Assembly: GCA_947044405.1 (NCBI GenBank)
Contig: CAMRHE010000207.1
Span: 506,001 to 570,000 of the forward strand
DNA: 64,000 bases
Source: Leptodactylus fallax
Taxonomy: Eukaryota; Chordata; Amphibia; Anura; Leptodactylidae
Direction of reading: 5' to 3'
Below the pieces are notes generated by a model. That model had not been told where the DNA came from. It worked only from the letters and a program-made list of their open reading frames with translations, and made no database searches. A program made the translations under genes and the position numbers. This document shows positions 22,391 to 32,891 of this stretch, one piece after another (the first letter of the stretch is position 1; each line of letters begins with the position of its first letter).

Positions 22391-22772
22391 GTTACAGAGC
22401 ACATTACACTGATAAACAACATACCTTTGTTATATGTGTCACTTTTGTAGATTTGGAGAAAAACTACTTTGAATTCTTATGCAAATGAGGCAGTTGGTGC
22501 ACTGGGGGCGGGCATTAAGCTCCCTGGAGCACTGCTCTTGCGACCATCTCCTGTCTGCACCACTCCTTGCAGCCAAAATTGATCCTCCCACTACTATGAC
22601 TTCACCCATCCCACTTGAGCAGCAAGAGCAGTGCTCCAGGAAGCTGAAGTCCCGCCCCCAGTGCACAAACTGCCTCATTTGCATAAAACTTCAAATTTGT
22701 TTTTCTCTAAATCTACAAAAGTGACATCCATAGCAAAGATATGCTGTTTATCACTGTAATGTGCTCTGTAAC
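22391..22772. repeat. 382-bp palindromic MITE
   Basis: Starts GTTACAGAGCACATTACACTG and ends CAGTGATAAA..-type complement CACTGTAATGTGCTCTGTAAC. Arms of ~160 bp include ATGCAAATGAGGCAGTT, GTGCACTGGGGGCGGG and TGGAGCACTGCTCTTG, all repeated inverted. The symmetry explains mirror-image open frames on both strands, which are not genes. ATGCAAAT is the octamer (POU) word and occurs once per arm. Confidence 0.9.
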
Positions 22773-23629
22773 ATGGTGATGACAGTTGAATATTCTTCAG
22801 GAAGGTGATAGACTCCCTTCAAAGAACAGTAGTCCATTGCTAACTACTGGGTGCATTAGAGCTAGTATGTGGATGAAAATTCCTCTCTGTAGTAGTGTCT
22901 TGTGAGCTTATCTGAGAAAGCACAGAAGCATGACTGAAGGTGACTATACACATTTTAAAAAATGGTGGCCCAAGCTGCCAGGTTCAGTGGGAGAACATCC
23001 TATATGTATGAGGTTGTCCCCAAAGATGTCAGGGAACAAAAGGATCAGTCAGTTGGATTGAAAGCTATCTGCTAATGTATATGACCAGCCTATGTAACAT
23101 TTATAAGACAGAGAGGGGGTGGAGAACAGAGCAGCAAAAAAGCTGTGCATATGTGCATGAACATGGAGGACAGTATGTACAACTTTGCAATAGCAATGAG
23201 TTATCCATTGCTATTTACACATCTCATTTTCCAGCCCCTAGTAACATGCCAGCGTGCCAAGTAGGGAATTCCTACAACGTTTCACCTGAAGTTCCTATGC
23301 TGCAGAGAGTTCCTGGGTCTAGGAATACCCAGAGTTCTCCCTGTTACATTTCTTAGTGATACTAGACAATATATATTTACAGTGTACCAACTAACCTGCT
23401 TGTTACAAAATATCCTAATAAAGTGCTCATTCTTTTCATAATTGCCTTGTACAACTATGAATATCCCAGCCACATGGTTGTAGCATCTAGTATAGGTCTT
23501 GGCTCATAAAATATTACTACCTTGTTACTACCTTGTTGTACACTGACCTAATGATAGTTATAGCCATCTTCCTATCTACGTACTGTACCTTTCTTTATTG
23601 CCACAGTGTTACAGACATCTTTCTGTGTT
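22773..23629. other. Intron sequence, no gene seen
   Basis: No recognised repeat or coding domain; short open frames only. Confidence 0.4.
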
Positions 23630-24014
23630 AGGCCTGGTTTACATCTGTGTTAGGGTTTCCGTTCGGGGAGTCCGCTTGGAGACCCCCCGAACGGAAACTT
23701 ATACTCATAAAAAATCAGTTTACCTGGGAAACCCGTGGACCCCATAGACTATAATGGGGTCCGTGTGGTTTCCGATCGGTTTCCGCACAAAATATTCGGA
23801 AACATGCGGAGAGGAAAGTGCTGCTTGCAGCACTTTTCCCTCTACTTGCTTCGTGCGGAAACTGAGCAGACACCACACGGACCCTATTATAATCTATGAG
23901 GTCCGCGGGTTTCCCAGGTAAACCACCTCTTCATGTGTATAGATTTCCATTTAAGGGATCCCTAAGCGGACTCCCCGAATGGAAAGCCGAACGCAGATGT
24001 GAACCGGGCCTTAC
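23630..24014. repeat. Palindromic MITE, 'CATCTGCGTTCGG' family, copy 1
   Basis: Starts TTAGGCCTGGTTTACATCTG and ends GCAGATGTGAACCGGGCCTTA. Inner blocks CGTTCGGGGAGTCCGC, ACCTGGGAAACCCG and ACTATAATGGGGTCCG recur inverted. A second copy lies at 31468-31752. Confidence 0.85.
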
Positions 24015-24123
24015 AGCCTTTTCCTGTATTATAGCCATCTTCCTATGTACTGTCACTGTGTTACAATAGTGCTATCAGTTGTTGCAATATGAGATTAATA
24101 GAGGTTTTTCATAGACAAAGAGT

Positions 24124-24136
24124 CTATCTATGTATG

Positions 24137-24168
<32 letters not shown>

Positions 24169-24257
24169 CATCTATCGTTCTATCTATCTATCTATCTATC
24201 TATCTATTCATCTATCGTTCTATCTATCTATCTTTCTATCTATCTATCTGTCTATTC

Positions 24258-24292
<35 letters not shown>

Positions 24293-24302
24293 CATCTATC
24301 GT

Positions 24303-24344
<42 letters not shown>

Positions 24345-24365
24345 GTTCTATCTATCTATCTATCT
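24124..24365 (+). repeat. (TATC)n microsatellite
   Basis: About 240 bp of TATC tetramers with scattered variants (CATC, GTTC, TTTC, TGTC). The derived Tyr-Leu-Ser-Ile open frames are artefacts of the repeat. Confidence 0.97.
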
Positions 24366-25194
24366 TCCAAAATAGCAGTATAGCAAATAAAACAGTAGGT
24401 CCAAATAAAAATGAAAGGCTATATACTACTACTGGATATGAAGTATGTTGGCGGCTGGCTGCTACTGTATGTAAACGAATGAAAGAGTTTAAGTATTATA
24501 GGGCTATTTTTGTTATATAAAGAATATTATGTGCACTGTATATAAATGTAGGGTCTTGTAGGAGGATATATATGCTATTGCAGGAGGAATGATTGTAGCA
24601 GCAGTGTGTCCACAGGGTGCATAGCAAGAAGCAGGGCTTTTGATAGATGGCTGCAGAGCAGCATGGTGCCCGGGAGGAGTGGGGGAGCAACATTTTGGGC
24701 TCACAGAACCATGAAATGCTTCTAATGATTTCATTTTAGAAAAGAAAATGTAGTGCTATTCACTGTATCATACATTATGTGAACTGGATCTGGATATTAC
24801 TTCTTCCAGTATATCCCCAAGCCATGAACTGTACCTCAGAAATGAGAAATTCCCATGATTCTCCTATGCATTTATATAGTAACATCAGAATGAACCATTG
24901 AGTGTTTACTAGGCAGAAAAAACGTAGATCATCCAGGACAGTAGGCATTGTGGGAGATTATACCGCAGAGGCCCCGCACCTCTCCTAGTTATCATGCATC
25001 ATTATTGTACTTTATAGAAGGTTTGTGGACAGCAGGTAAAATCATCAAATAATATCTTCATATACGTTTTATTCATGCCAAAAACTCTAATAACACTGGA
25101 CACTGCAGTGGTTGGCACTAAATGCTGCATGGACACAGCTGCGGTATTATGCATTATGAGTATTACTGTGGCTGGCACTATTGTATAGACACTT
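24366..25194. other. Intron sequence, no gene seen
   Basis: No recognised repeat family and no coding domain. Confidence 0.4.
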
Positions 25195-25560
25195 AAAGAG
25201 GACCTGTCAGCTCTCCTGACATGCCTGCTTAAGAAAATCATTGTATTCCCCATAATTTAATAATCCTGGTATAATTTAATAATCCTTTCCTTATAACCCT
25301 GTGTTGTACTGTTCTCTGTTATTCCTCCTAGAAATGTATAAATACATTCACAGCTGGGTGTTACTATCTGGGGGGTGTCCCTACACACTATGATACTATC
25401 CAAGCAGTGCCAGTCCCAGGTGATGTAGGGAACACCTCTTTGAGAAATTTGTAGGAGGAATAACAGAGGGTTAGCACAATGTAGAATTATACAAGAGAAG
25501 ATGCCCCATGGTGAATTCAAGTATTTATTAAATCAGACATGACAGGAGAGGTAACAGACC
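25195..25560. repeat. MITE, same family as 8760-9150
   Basis: Ends AAAGAGGACCTGTCAGCTCTCCTGACATG and CATGACAGGAGAGGTAACAG pair imperfectly. The core has TTATTCCTCCTAGAAATGTAT and its partner GTAGGAGGAATAACAGAG. Confidence 0.7.
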
Positions 25561-25568
25561 AGTGTAGG

Positions 25569-26665
25569 TTTATTATTATTTATTTATATAGCACCATTAA
25601 TTCCATGGTGCTGTACATTATTATATTAATTCCATGGCGCTGTACATTATTATATTAATTCCATGGTGCTTTACATTTGCGGGTTTACCTACGGTACGCA
25701 AGATATACAAAACAAGTACAACACTAACAGAGACTAACTGGCACAGTGAGATAGAGGGCCCTGCCTGCGAGGGCTTACAATCTATGAGGGAAGAGGGATA
25801 GAGACAGAAGGTGGGGGTAGAGGCTGTACAGGTGGTGGTGTGGTGACAGTAGTGTTATTGGAGGTTGTAGGCCTTCCTGAATAGGTGAGTCTTCAGGGCC
25901 TTCTTGAAGCTTGTGAGGGTGGGAGACAGTCTGATGTGTCTTGGTAATGAGTTCCAGAGTATGGGGGATGCATGGGAGAAGTCTTGGAGATGGCTGTGTG
26001 AAGAGCGGATAAGAGCAGAGGGCAGGTAGCGGGAGATTAGATCAGAGATATATGGAGGGGACAGGTTGTGGATGGCTTTGTATGTCAACGTTAGTAATTT
26101 GAACTCTATTCACTGGCAGAGGGATTGGCAGAGGGGAGCGGCCGATGAAGAACAGGGGTAGAGGTGTATTAAGCGAGCAGTGCAATTTAAGGTGGACTGG
26201 AGGGGGGCGAGAGTATTTGCTGGAAGGCCATGGAGAAGGGTGTTACAGTAGTCTAGGCGGGAGATTATGAGGGCATGGACTAGCATTTTTGTAGTTTCAC
26301 GGGTGAGGAAGGATCAGATTCGATGGATATTCTTGAGTTGGAAGCGGCAGGAGATGTTGAAGGTTTGGATGTGCGGTTTTAAGGATAGGTCATAGTCTAA
26401 GGTTATCCCAAGGCAGAGGACCCGTGGGACTGGGGTAAGTGTAGCCGCATTAACTATGATAGATGGGTCGGTAGAGAGGTCATGCGAGGTTAGGGGAAGA
26501 TGATGAATTCTGTTTTCTCCATGTTGAGTTTGAGAAAGTGGGAGGAGAGAAAGGAGATTAAGGCCACTAGACACAATGGGACTCTGGACAGGGAGGTAAT
26601 GTCTGGTCCAGAGAGATATATTTGAGTGTCATCAGCATAGCAATGGTATTGAAATTGACTTAACA
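25569..26665 (-). mobile_element. 5'-truncated L2/CR1-type LINE
   Basis: Minus-strand non-LTR retrotransposon fragment. The reverse transcriptase YADD box is encoded at 26628-26639, followed by TQIYLS and a KTEFIIFP segment near 26500. A LGITLDYDLSLKPHI stretch follows (~26400), then a C-terminal region with ILWNSLPRHIR and LKTHLF (25860-25960). The 3' UTR has TAGATTGTAAGCCCTCGCAGG and ends GCTATATAAATAAATAATAATAAA. Frames are broken and upstream parts (endonuclease, ORF1) are missing, so it is dead. L2 clade is favoured over CR1 by the tail, at moderate confidence. Confidence 0.85.
25597..25680 (-). repeat. Triplicated 3'-end unit of the LINE
   Basis: Three ~29-30-bp copies of TTAATTCCATGG(T/C)GCTGTACATTATTATA-type sequence, the last with CTTTACATT. 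LINE tails of this type normally carry one copy. Confidence 0.75.
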
Positions 26666-26705
26666 TGGTGACAATACTGTGTTACTTGATACCATTCGGG
26701 TGGGT

Positions 26706-26897
26706 TAGGCTAGGTTCACACTACAAAGGAAATCTTCCTGCCGGCAGCAGAAGGATTTCCTACTCCCATTCATTTCAATGGAAGGTTTGAGCAAAATCTG
26801 GCAGAAATAAAGCGTCTGCCTTCCATTCAGATGAATGAGAGGTGGAATATTTGTGGCAGGTTCCACCCCTAAAATTCCCCCATGTGAACCTAGTCTT
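26706..26897. repeat. MITE of the 'AGGCTAGGTTCACACT' family, copy 1
   Basis: Starts TTAGGCTAGGTTCACACTAC and ends CATGTGAACCTAGTCTTA. The inner CATTCATTTCAATGGAAGG and CCTTCCATTCAGATGAATG also pair. Related copies: 30333-30592, 52347-52605, 56883-57105, 60310-60577. Confidence 0.75.
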
Positions 26898-27392
26898 ACT
26901 ATTACTGGGCAACAAGGATAAGACAGTTGAGGCTGATTGATAAGGATTATTACTACAGATAATTTTAAGGGGTTTTCTGCTTACTCTATAAACTTCTGAA
27001 ATGCCATACAGCGCTGTATGTTAAATTATTCAGGGCTTATCCTAGTCTGCAAGGAGAAGGTTTCCAAAATCCCTCATTCCCCATTGCTGTGTGCACTGAT
27101 GTAAATAAGCCTCACATCCATGGCTTCACCAAAGTAAAGGCGTTCACGAAGGCATTCAGCGCAGGTGCTGATAGAAGAGATACAGGGAGGCTCTGAAGAT
27201 CATCTATGTACACCAGCACTGAACGCCTTCAGTAGGAGACACAAGTGCCATCTTGGAGGAACAGTGCACACATGGCTTATTTTATTGCCAGCCACTGCAC
27301 ATGGCGGGTCGGGGGTACAGTGTCCATATTAGGACATCCTCAGATATCAGTTTCAAATATCAGATTAATAGCAGTTTACAACAGTGACACCT

Positions 27393-27762
27393 GACTTTGA
27401 TTCTGACAACGACTTTGACTTTGACTCTGACAACGACTTTGACTCTGACAACGACTTTGACTTTGACTCTGACAATGAATTTGACTTTGACTCTGACAAC
27501 GACTTTGACTTTGATTCTGACAACGACTTTGACTTTGATTCTGACAACGACTTTGACTTTGATTCTGACAACGACTTTGACTTTGATTCTGACAACGACT
27601 TTGACTTTGATTCTGACAACGACTTTGACTCTGACAACGACTTTGACTTTCACTCTGACAACAAATTTGACTTTGACTCTGACAACGACTTTGACTTTGA
27701 TTCTGACAACGACTTTGACTTTGATTCTGACAACGACTTTGACTTTGAGTCTGACACCTGAC
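27393..27762 (+). repeat. Left hexamer array (GACTTT/GATTCT/GACAAC)
   Basis: About 370 bp made almost entirely of 6-bp words starting GA(C/T), mostly as a 24-bp unit GACAAC-GACTTT-GACTTT-GATTCT. About 15 GACAAC words occur. It is bracketed by TGACACCTGACT on both sides. The open frames through it (Asp/Phe/Ser-Asp-Asn repeats) exist because the unit is a multiple of three and should not be read as a gene without transcript evidence. Confidence 0.95.
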
Positions 27763-28462
27763 TCTATGCAGTTTCTGGGCTGGTTGTAAAACTTAGATGA
27801 CTTCTGACTTTCATATCTGATTGAGTCACAAGTCAGCAGTCAGTATGAAGCACATACAATGTTACACTGTGATTGGCCAGTCTGACTGACCTCTGAGTGA
27901 ACTCACTGCTCACACTCAGGAGTAGAAGATACTTGTATAAGGCTGCAGGCTGAGAGCTCCATGAGTCTGATAAAAAAGTTGTCTGACACAAAGTTGTCTG
28001 ATACCTGACTCAGTCAGAGATCAGACTCACACATCATCTGAGTTTTTCATATACATACAAGCCAGCCAGCACATACAATGGTGGAGATTTATCAAGTAAA
28101 ATGCTCCATAATTCTGGTATCATTTTCACCAAATAACCTCTTTGTGTGCCACATTCATAAAGTGTTTTAAATACTTTTATTGCTTGTACAAAAAGGGGCG
28201 TGACTTACAACACTGTGCTGCAAAATTACATCCAAATAACCTCTCTAACATTTATCAAGTGTTTTAGGCTGAGGCCCCACGTACCAGGCTGCAGCAAAAA
28301 AGCGCTGTGGAAAAAACCTTGGCAGAAATGCATCACGGTTTTTCCCTCAGAGATTTTTGCTGAAAGTCTGGCGAGGTTTCCTCTGCGGACTTTCTGCTTC
28401 CATTATACCTATAGTGAAACCGCCGCCATTTCCGTAAATACAATTGACATGCTGCGATTTCC
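27763..28462. other. Core of the satellite-armed element
   Basis: No coding signal. The first part (27763-28060) is rich in TCTGA/AGTCAG/GACTCA words, like degraded pieces of the arrays. 28080-28262 has GGAGATTTATCAAG, typical of another MITE family, and 28267-28462 is half of the CGCAGCATGTC MITE. Confidence 0.5.
28267..28462. repeat. Half copy of the CGCAGCATGTC MITE, cut at the right array
   Basis: Begins GGCTGAGGCCCCACGTACC and proceeds to GACATGCTGCGATTTCC, then stops exactly where the right hexamer array starts. The other half of the palindrome is missing. Confidence 0.7.
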
Positions 28463-28729
28463 AAAGTCAGAGTCAAAGTCAAAGTCAGAATCGTAGTCAA
28501 AGTCAGAATCGTAGTCAAAGTCAAAGTCAGAATCGTAGTCAAAGTCAGAATCGTAGTCAAAGTCAGAATCGTAGTCAGAGTCAGAATCGTAGTCAAAGTC
28601 AGAATCGTAGTCAGAGTCAGAATCGTAGTCAAAGTCAAAGTCAGAATCGTAGTCAAAGTCAAAGTCAGAATCGTAGTCAAAGTCAAAGTCAGAATCGTAG
28701 TCAAAGTCAAAGTCAGAATCAAAGTCAGA
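28463..28729 (-). repeat. Right hexamer array (GACTTT/GACTAC/GATTCT)
   Basis: On the minus strand this is GACTTT, GACTAC and GATTCT words in 18- and 24-bp units. About a dozen GACTAC-GATTCT pairs occur. It begins from the same GACTTTGATTCTGAC seed as the left array but lacks GACAAC. Confidence 0.95.
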
Positions 28730-28803
28730 TGTCACTGTTGTAAACTGCTATTAATCTGATGTTTGACACTGATATCTGAGGATGTCCTAATATGGACACT
28801 GTA

Positions 28804-30332
28804 CGGGGGGAGCCTTCTCTTTGTGGCTATGGTAAGTCGTAGAGCGATGTATCAGTTTCTTATACTATTACCTGCCAGTGAAAGGCATTTCTGTAGTTTA
28901 TGTGAAAAGCGGACATCCCCTTTACACAGACAAAGAATGTCCTTGATTGGCCGTGGAAGTAACATAAATGCTATTAAGAAGCAATTTAATCTCACAATGT
29001 GCCAGCACTCCTACACAGCTCAGAATGGAAGACCCAGCAGCGTATCTGTAAGAGCATTGCTCATGATCAAAGACGGAATAAATAATACAGAGACATAAAC
29101 ATAGGATGAAATACAACTCATGATAGCGTATCAATGTGCAAGAGGACCTCTTACTTTCCAGGAAATAAGACTTGTGCAGAGCTTAAATCCAGATATTGAG
29201 GGTTAACTTCCGAAACACTGGAACCTTTCAGACATTTTATTAGCTTTAATAGTACAACAAGACAGTAATATATGTAGTAGACAGTTTTTATAGCAGTTTA
29301 TGGTATGTGTGTGCCGCTGTATAGCGATACAGTCATGAACATCTGGCCATATGTTCAGAGGGACCATCTCAAATAGATACGCCGAAAATAAAACTCCAAG
29401 CGCAGTGAGTTTTAGCCTAAGGGAACAAAAGTAAAGCTGCATCATTCTTCTTTAGATTAAGTTTTAAAACCATTCAAGTATTCTCATCATTCACGTCTGG
29501 ATTACAGGTCCCCTCTCACAAGTTTGCTGGATGTAAGTGATTCTTTTGGATTCCAAGCACCCCTCATAGGCTAGTATAATGCTTAGATTCAGTCAGTCTA
29601 GGATTTCGCTTTTATGCTTCATTTTTTCAGAGTCCTGGGCTGAAACTATTTTTAACCCAAAGTGAGAGACACAGTAAAAAAGATTCCAGCATCCAGCAAG
29701 GTCTCAGTAAAATCCCGAATTTATTGTATCCAAAGCATAAAATCCATATCAAGGATACCCATGTGGCTCTGCAGACACATTTCAGACTAAGCAGCCTTAC
29801 CCAGGAGTGAGAAAACTTAGCCTGAAAAGCACTGGAAGAACTGCATGAGTATTGGATACTATAGTTTCTGGATTGTATTGGAACCTTGTTAAATGCTGGA
29901 ATATTCTTTTCCGTACTTACTATACCTGGGCTGTCTCAGGTCGACCATGCACATGTTGGTCCTTAGGAGAAGAGGGGTCAGCTGTCGATTATTCATTTTG
30001 TTACAAAGTCAAAGACAGATCTTATTCATCATAAATACATTTTTTATAATCTAATATATAAGTATGTCCCAATGTGTTTACCTTTTTAACCCACATGCAG
30101 ATTTGTCCTTCCTTAGCTTTCCTCTTGTCTCAACATGTATGAGTGGTACAAGATGACCAAGTTACGAAAAAATATATGATTTTGAACTACTGTGTCATGA
30201 GATGTTTGGCCACCCTATAGTTGTGTTGTTATTTTCAGCTTGTCAAGGGTTTTGCTAGCATGCTGTAGCCAAAAGTTGACCTATGGAGAGGCTGGACACA
30301 TCTCTATGTTACATATAGGTAGAGTGCAGGTT
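28804..30332. other. Intron sequence, no gene seen
   Basis: Mostly unique. 28830-29130 is a relatively GC-balanced, repeat-free block that could be regulatory. 29680-29830 contains repeat-like text (CCCGAATTTATTGTATCC..CAGACTAAGCAGCC). No coding domain. Confidence 0.35.
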
Positions 30333-30592
30333 ACGCTAGGTTCACACTAGCACTCCCTAGTACACTCCATCCCAGATTGCACTTAAAATTGGCGGAGAGA
30401 AAAGTCCTGCAAGGACTTTTCTCTCCGCCAGTTTCAGTATAAAAACAGCAGAATCCAGGCGGAAACCCGGAAGACCCCATTATAGTTTATAGTTTCCACC
30501 TGTAACCACTTTTTAAGCAGACACGGTCGGTCTCCATTTTTCAGGTCCCAATGCAGACTTGAAGGACAGAAACCGGAACGCTAGAGTTAGCC
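30333..30592. repeat. MITE of the 'AGGCTAGGTTCACACT' family, copy 2
   Basis: Starts TTACGCTAGGTTCACACTAG; the right end CGGAACGCTAGAGTTAG is degraded. It contains a tight hairpin, GGCGGAGAGAAAAGTCCTGC followed by AGGACTTTTCTCTCCGCC (30392-30431). Confidence 0.7.
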
Positions 30593-31159
30593 AAATCTTT
30601 TGCTTCTAAGCGAAAATCTCACAGTACTAGTCACTAGCTGAACAGAGCCTGCTATGGTGATTTGCATTCTGGGAAGAGTCATCTTTAAAAGACACACTGG
30701 CCATACCCAATGATCTCAGATGTTTCTAAAGACAAGCCTACTGACTGTTTCCATTGATGAACAATAGATAGTAGATGGGCACACTTTGCAAGCTAGGATG
30801 TTCTGAGACTTATTGGGCCCAGTTCTCAGACCTAGACCTGGATATGTACTTTTAAGTAGACTGTAAATATGTACATACAGAGGATATCATAGCACATTTG
30901 TGAAATAACATGAACATTCAGCAGATGGAGATCTATAATAGTGGGCTTGTGACCTGAAAGTTGGGTTGTCTATATTGAGACTCAAAAGAGTTTTGCTATT
31001 GAGTCTGAGTGGGGGCTAAACAGAGGTTCTTATGGTTCTTCTAAGTATCATTACAACTCAAGAATTATGTACCTAATGAGACTTTCCTCTTTGGATGATT
31101 CCGATCATTAGAAGAGCCCTGAAAATAAGCTAATCACAAATTGTCCCCAACTGGGATAA

Positions 31160-31430
31160 TAATAATATAATAGTAATAATTTCTATTTATATAGCGCCAA
31201 TAAATTCCGCAGTCCAGTGATCAGCTGTAACCTGTGGGAAAACCTGGAAACATGTGTTCAATTTCCCTGCAGCACCACCACAGGGGAGATGAAGTATTAC
31301 ACAGTGTCCATTCAGATCAATTGATTGTCTGTGTAATGCAGGACAGGACAGGTCCTCTAGTGCGAGAGCTGCTCTTTGTAGCCACTCTCCACTCTGGCCA
31401 AGAGAAATAGACAACCTAAGTAGAATCACA
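31160..31430. repeat. LINE 3' tail remnant plus MITE-like sequence
   Basis: 31168-31205 has TTTCTATTTATATAGCGCC, a minus-strand L2/CR1-type 3' end. The following part (GCACCACCACAGGGGAGAT, TTGATTGTCTGTGTAATGCAGGAC) is shared with 58190-58280, so it is an interspersed repeat of unknown class. Confidence 0.55.
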
Positions 31431-31467
31431 CCAACAACAAGAATGTGAAAGATGCCATGTGTTGGTC

Positions 31468-31752
31468 TAAGGCCCGGTTCACATCTGCGTTCGGGTTTCC
31501 ATTAAGGGGAGTTCGACCCCCCCCAAATGGAAACCTTTACGCATAAAAAAAGCGATTTCCGCACGAAGCAAGCTTGCAGCACTTTCCTCTCCGCTTGCTT
31601 CGTGCGGAAACCACAAGGACCCCATTATAGTCTATGGGGTCTGTGGGTTTCCGAGGTAAACCGCTTTTTTATTCGTATAGATTTCCGTCCCGGGGGTCCC
31701 CAAGTGGACTCCCCGAACGGAAACTGGAACGCAGATGTGAACTGGGCCTTAC
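31468..31752. repeat. Palindromic MITE, 'CATCTGCGTTCGG' family, copy 2
   Basis: Starts CTAAGGCCCGGTTCACATCTGCG and ends CGCAGATGTGAACTGGGCCTTA. Shares GCTTCGTGCGGAAAC and ATTATAGTCTATGGGGTC with copy 1 (23630-24014). Confidence 0.85.
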
Positions 31753-31914
31753 ACAACCATAAGACTGCAATGGTGCATCTTGAAGTTCTTTAACAGAAGA
31801 CGACCCAAACTTTGACAGAACATCTGCAAACTCATTGGGTCTAGGGAGAATAAGTGTATGTCCTTTAAAACAAAGATTCATACTTTCTGTACAGAGAAAA
31901 AACACAATCGGAAG

Positions 31915-32240
31915 AAATGCAATTTGCTGGCTGAGTCTTTTCCTTTCTCCCTTTCTCTTCTTCCCCTCTTTCCCCCTCCTTCTGGTTCCCGTTGACGCGG
32001 TTAATTTATTAGCTTTACAGAAACTGTCTCGCTGGTATTACTTAACATAATTCTTTCTTATTAAGCGAGGAGAGTACATTTGTTAGCTCTGCCCAGACGA
32101 TAGTGTTTTGCCTTTTACATCATCAGCCGTGAAATTCGCTTCTTGATCCTTCGCTCACTGTTGGACCTCATATCTCTGACCCTCTGGGCAAGATGCAGAG
32201 AGAGGGAGCTTGCAATGAGTGATATCCTGCTAGAGAGATA
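31915..32240. other. Unique block, candidate conserved non-coding element
   Basis: A pyrimidine-rich tract (TTTCTCTTCTTCCCCTCTTTCC) is followed by repeat-free sequence with GGTTAATTTATTAGC and CATCATCAGCCGTGAAATTCGC. No repeat partners in the window. Possible intronic enhancer; inference only. Confidence 0.25.
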
Positions 32241-32891
32241 GGAAAAGGAGAGAGAGAGGAAGAGACAAGGAAAAATAATACTACATCTACTACATAAACT
32301 AAACTGTAAGCACAGCAGCGGGGAGACTCATCTGCATGAATGTGCGGTACACTTTATTACTGCATGGCTCCATCCAGCTAATGACAGGATAATAAAATGC
32401 CTTACAGAGAAAAGCTTTAAAGGAGAATTGCATTTGCTTTTCTGCCTATTTTAGGCACATACAGTTGTTAGCAATTTTTTACATCTTTTAGGCTGAGTTT
32501 ACGGATAGCATTGTTGTCCCTGATCAGACATTGCTGCAATTCATTCTCAGAAGAATAAAACATCTCTATTACAGTTCCATGCTGAAATATTTTTCTGTAA
32601 TGGGAACAATTGTAGCAATCCATTAAAAAACGTCAGTGTTCAGAAAAGCTAAAGCTTTTGACGACTAATGATGTCTATCAGGATTCTTGTCAACAAAAGT
32701 GACGAAAACTCCAACAGAAACCTGACTAGGCTGCAACTGCAGGTGTGAACGTAGCTGTATACAGGGGTCCTGTGTGCTGCTTTACATTTAATTGCCATGG
32801 TATTAGAAATAATAATGATCAAGCAAAAATATTGTTATTAAAAGGTCATGGACATCTTTAGAAAACTTATAAAGTGGCCGTTATTATAAGG
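32241..32891. other. Intron sequence, no gene seen
   Basis: A degraded TTCACACT-type MITE may span 32490-32757 (TTTTAGGCTGAGTTTACGG to GGTGTGAACGTAGC). No coding domain. Confidence 0.4.

Larger units (their letters stand above)
27318..28801. mobile_element. Inverted-repeat element with hexanucleotide satellite arms
   Basis: A 1484-bp unit flanked by TA on each side. The ends CAGTGTCCATATTAGGACAT are inverted copies, and the terminal repeat runs about 75 bp (27318-27392 versus 28727-28801) with about three mismatches. Inside each terminal repeat begins a GAC-phased hexanucleotide array, in inverted orientation. The two arrays use different units (left GACAAC, right GACTAC), so they expanded separately. 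The 700-bp middle has no transposase and contains two partial MITEs. TA flanks suggest a Tc1/mariner-like or other TA-targeting element, but no family is recognised. The whole could fold into a long hairpin. Confidence 0.75.

Noticed and set aside
22439..22724. Two similar ~81-residue frames on opposite strands
   Set aside because: Mirror images created by a palindromic MITE.
24089..24520. 143-residue frame of Tyr-Leu-Ser-Ile repeats
   Set aside because: Translation of a (TATC)n microsatellite.
27384..27789. Long repetitive open frames (Asp/Phe/Ser and Ile/Leu/Thr repeats) on both strands
   Set aside because: They follow from a hexamer satellite whose unit is a multiple of three; every frame is open. 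No start context, splice sites or domain.
28333..28743. Open frames through the right hexamer array (Ser-Gln-Asn-Arg and Asp-Ser-Asp repeats)
   Set aside because: Same reason: an artefact of a triplet-phased tandem repeat.
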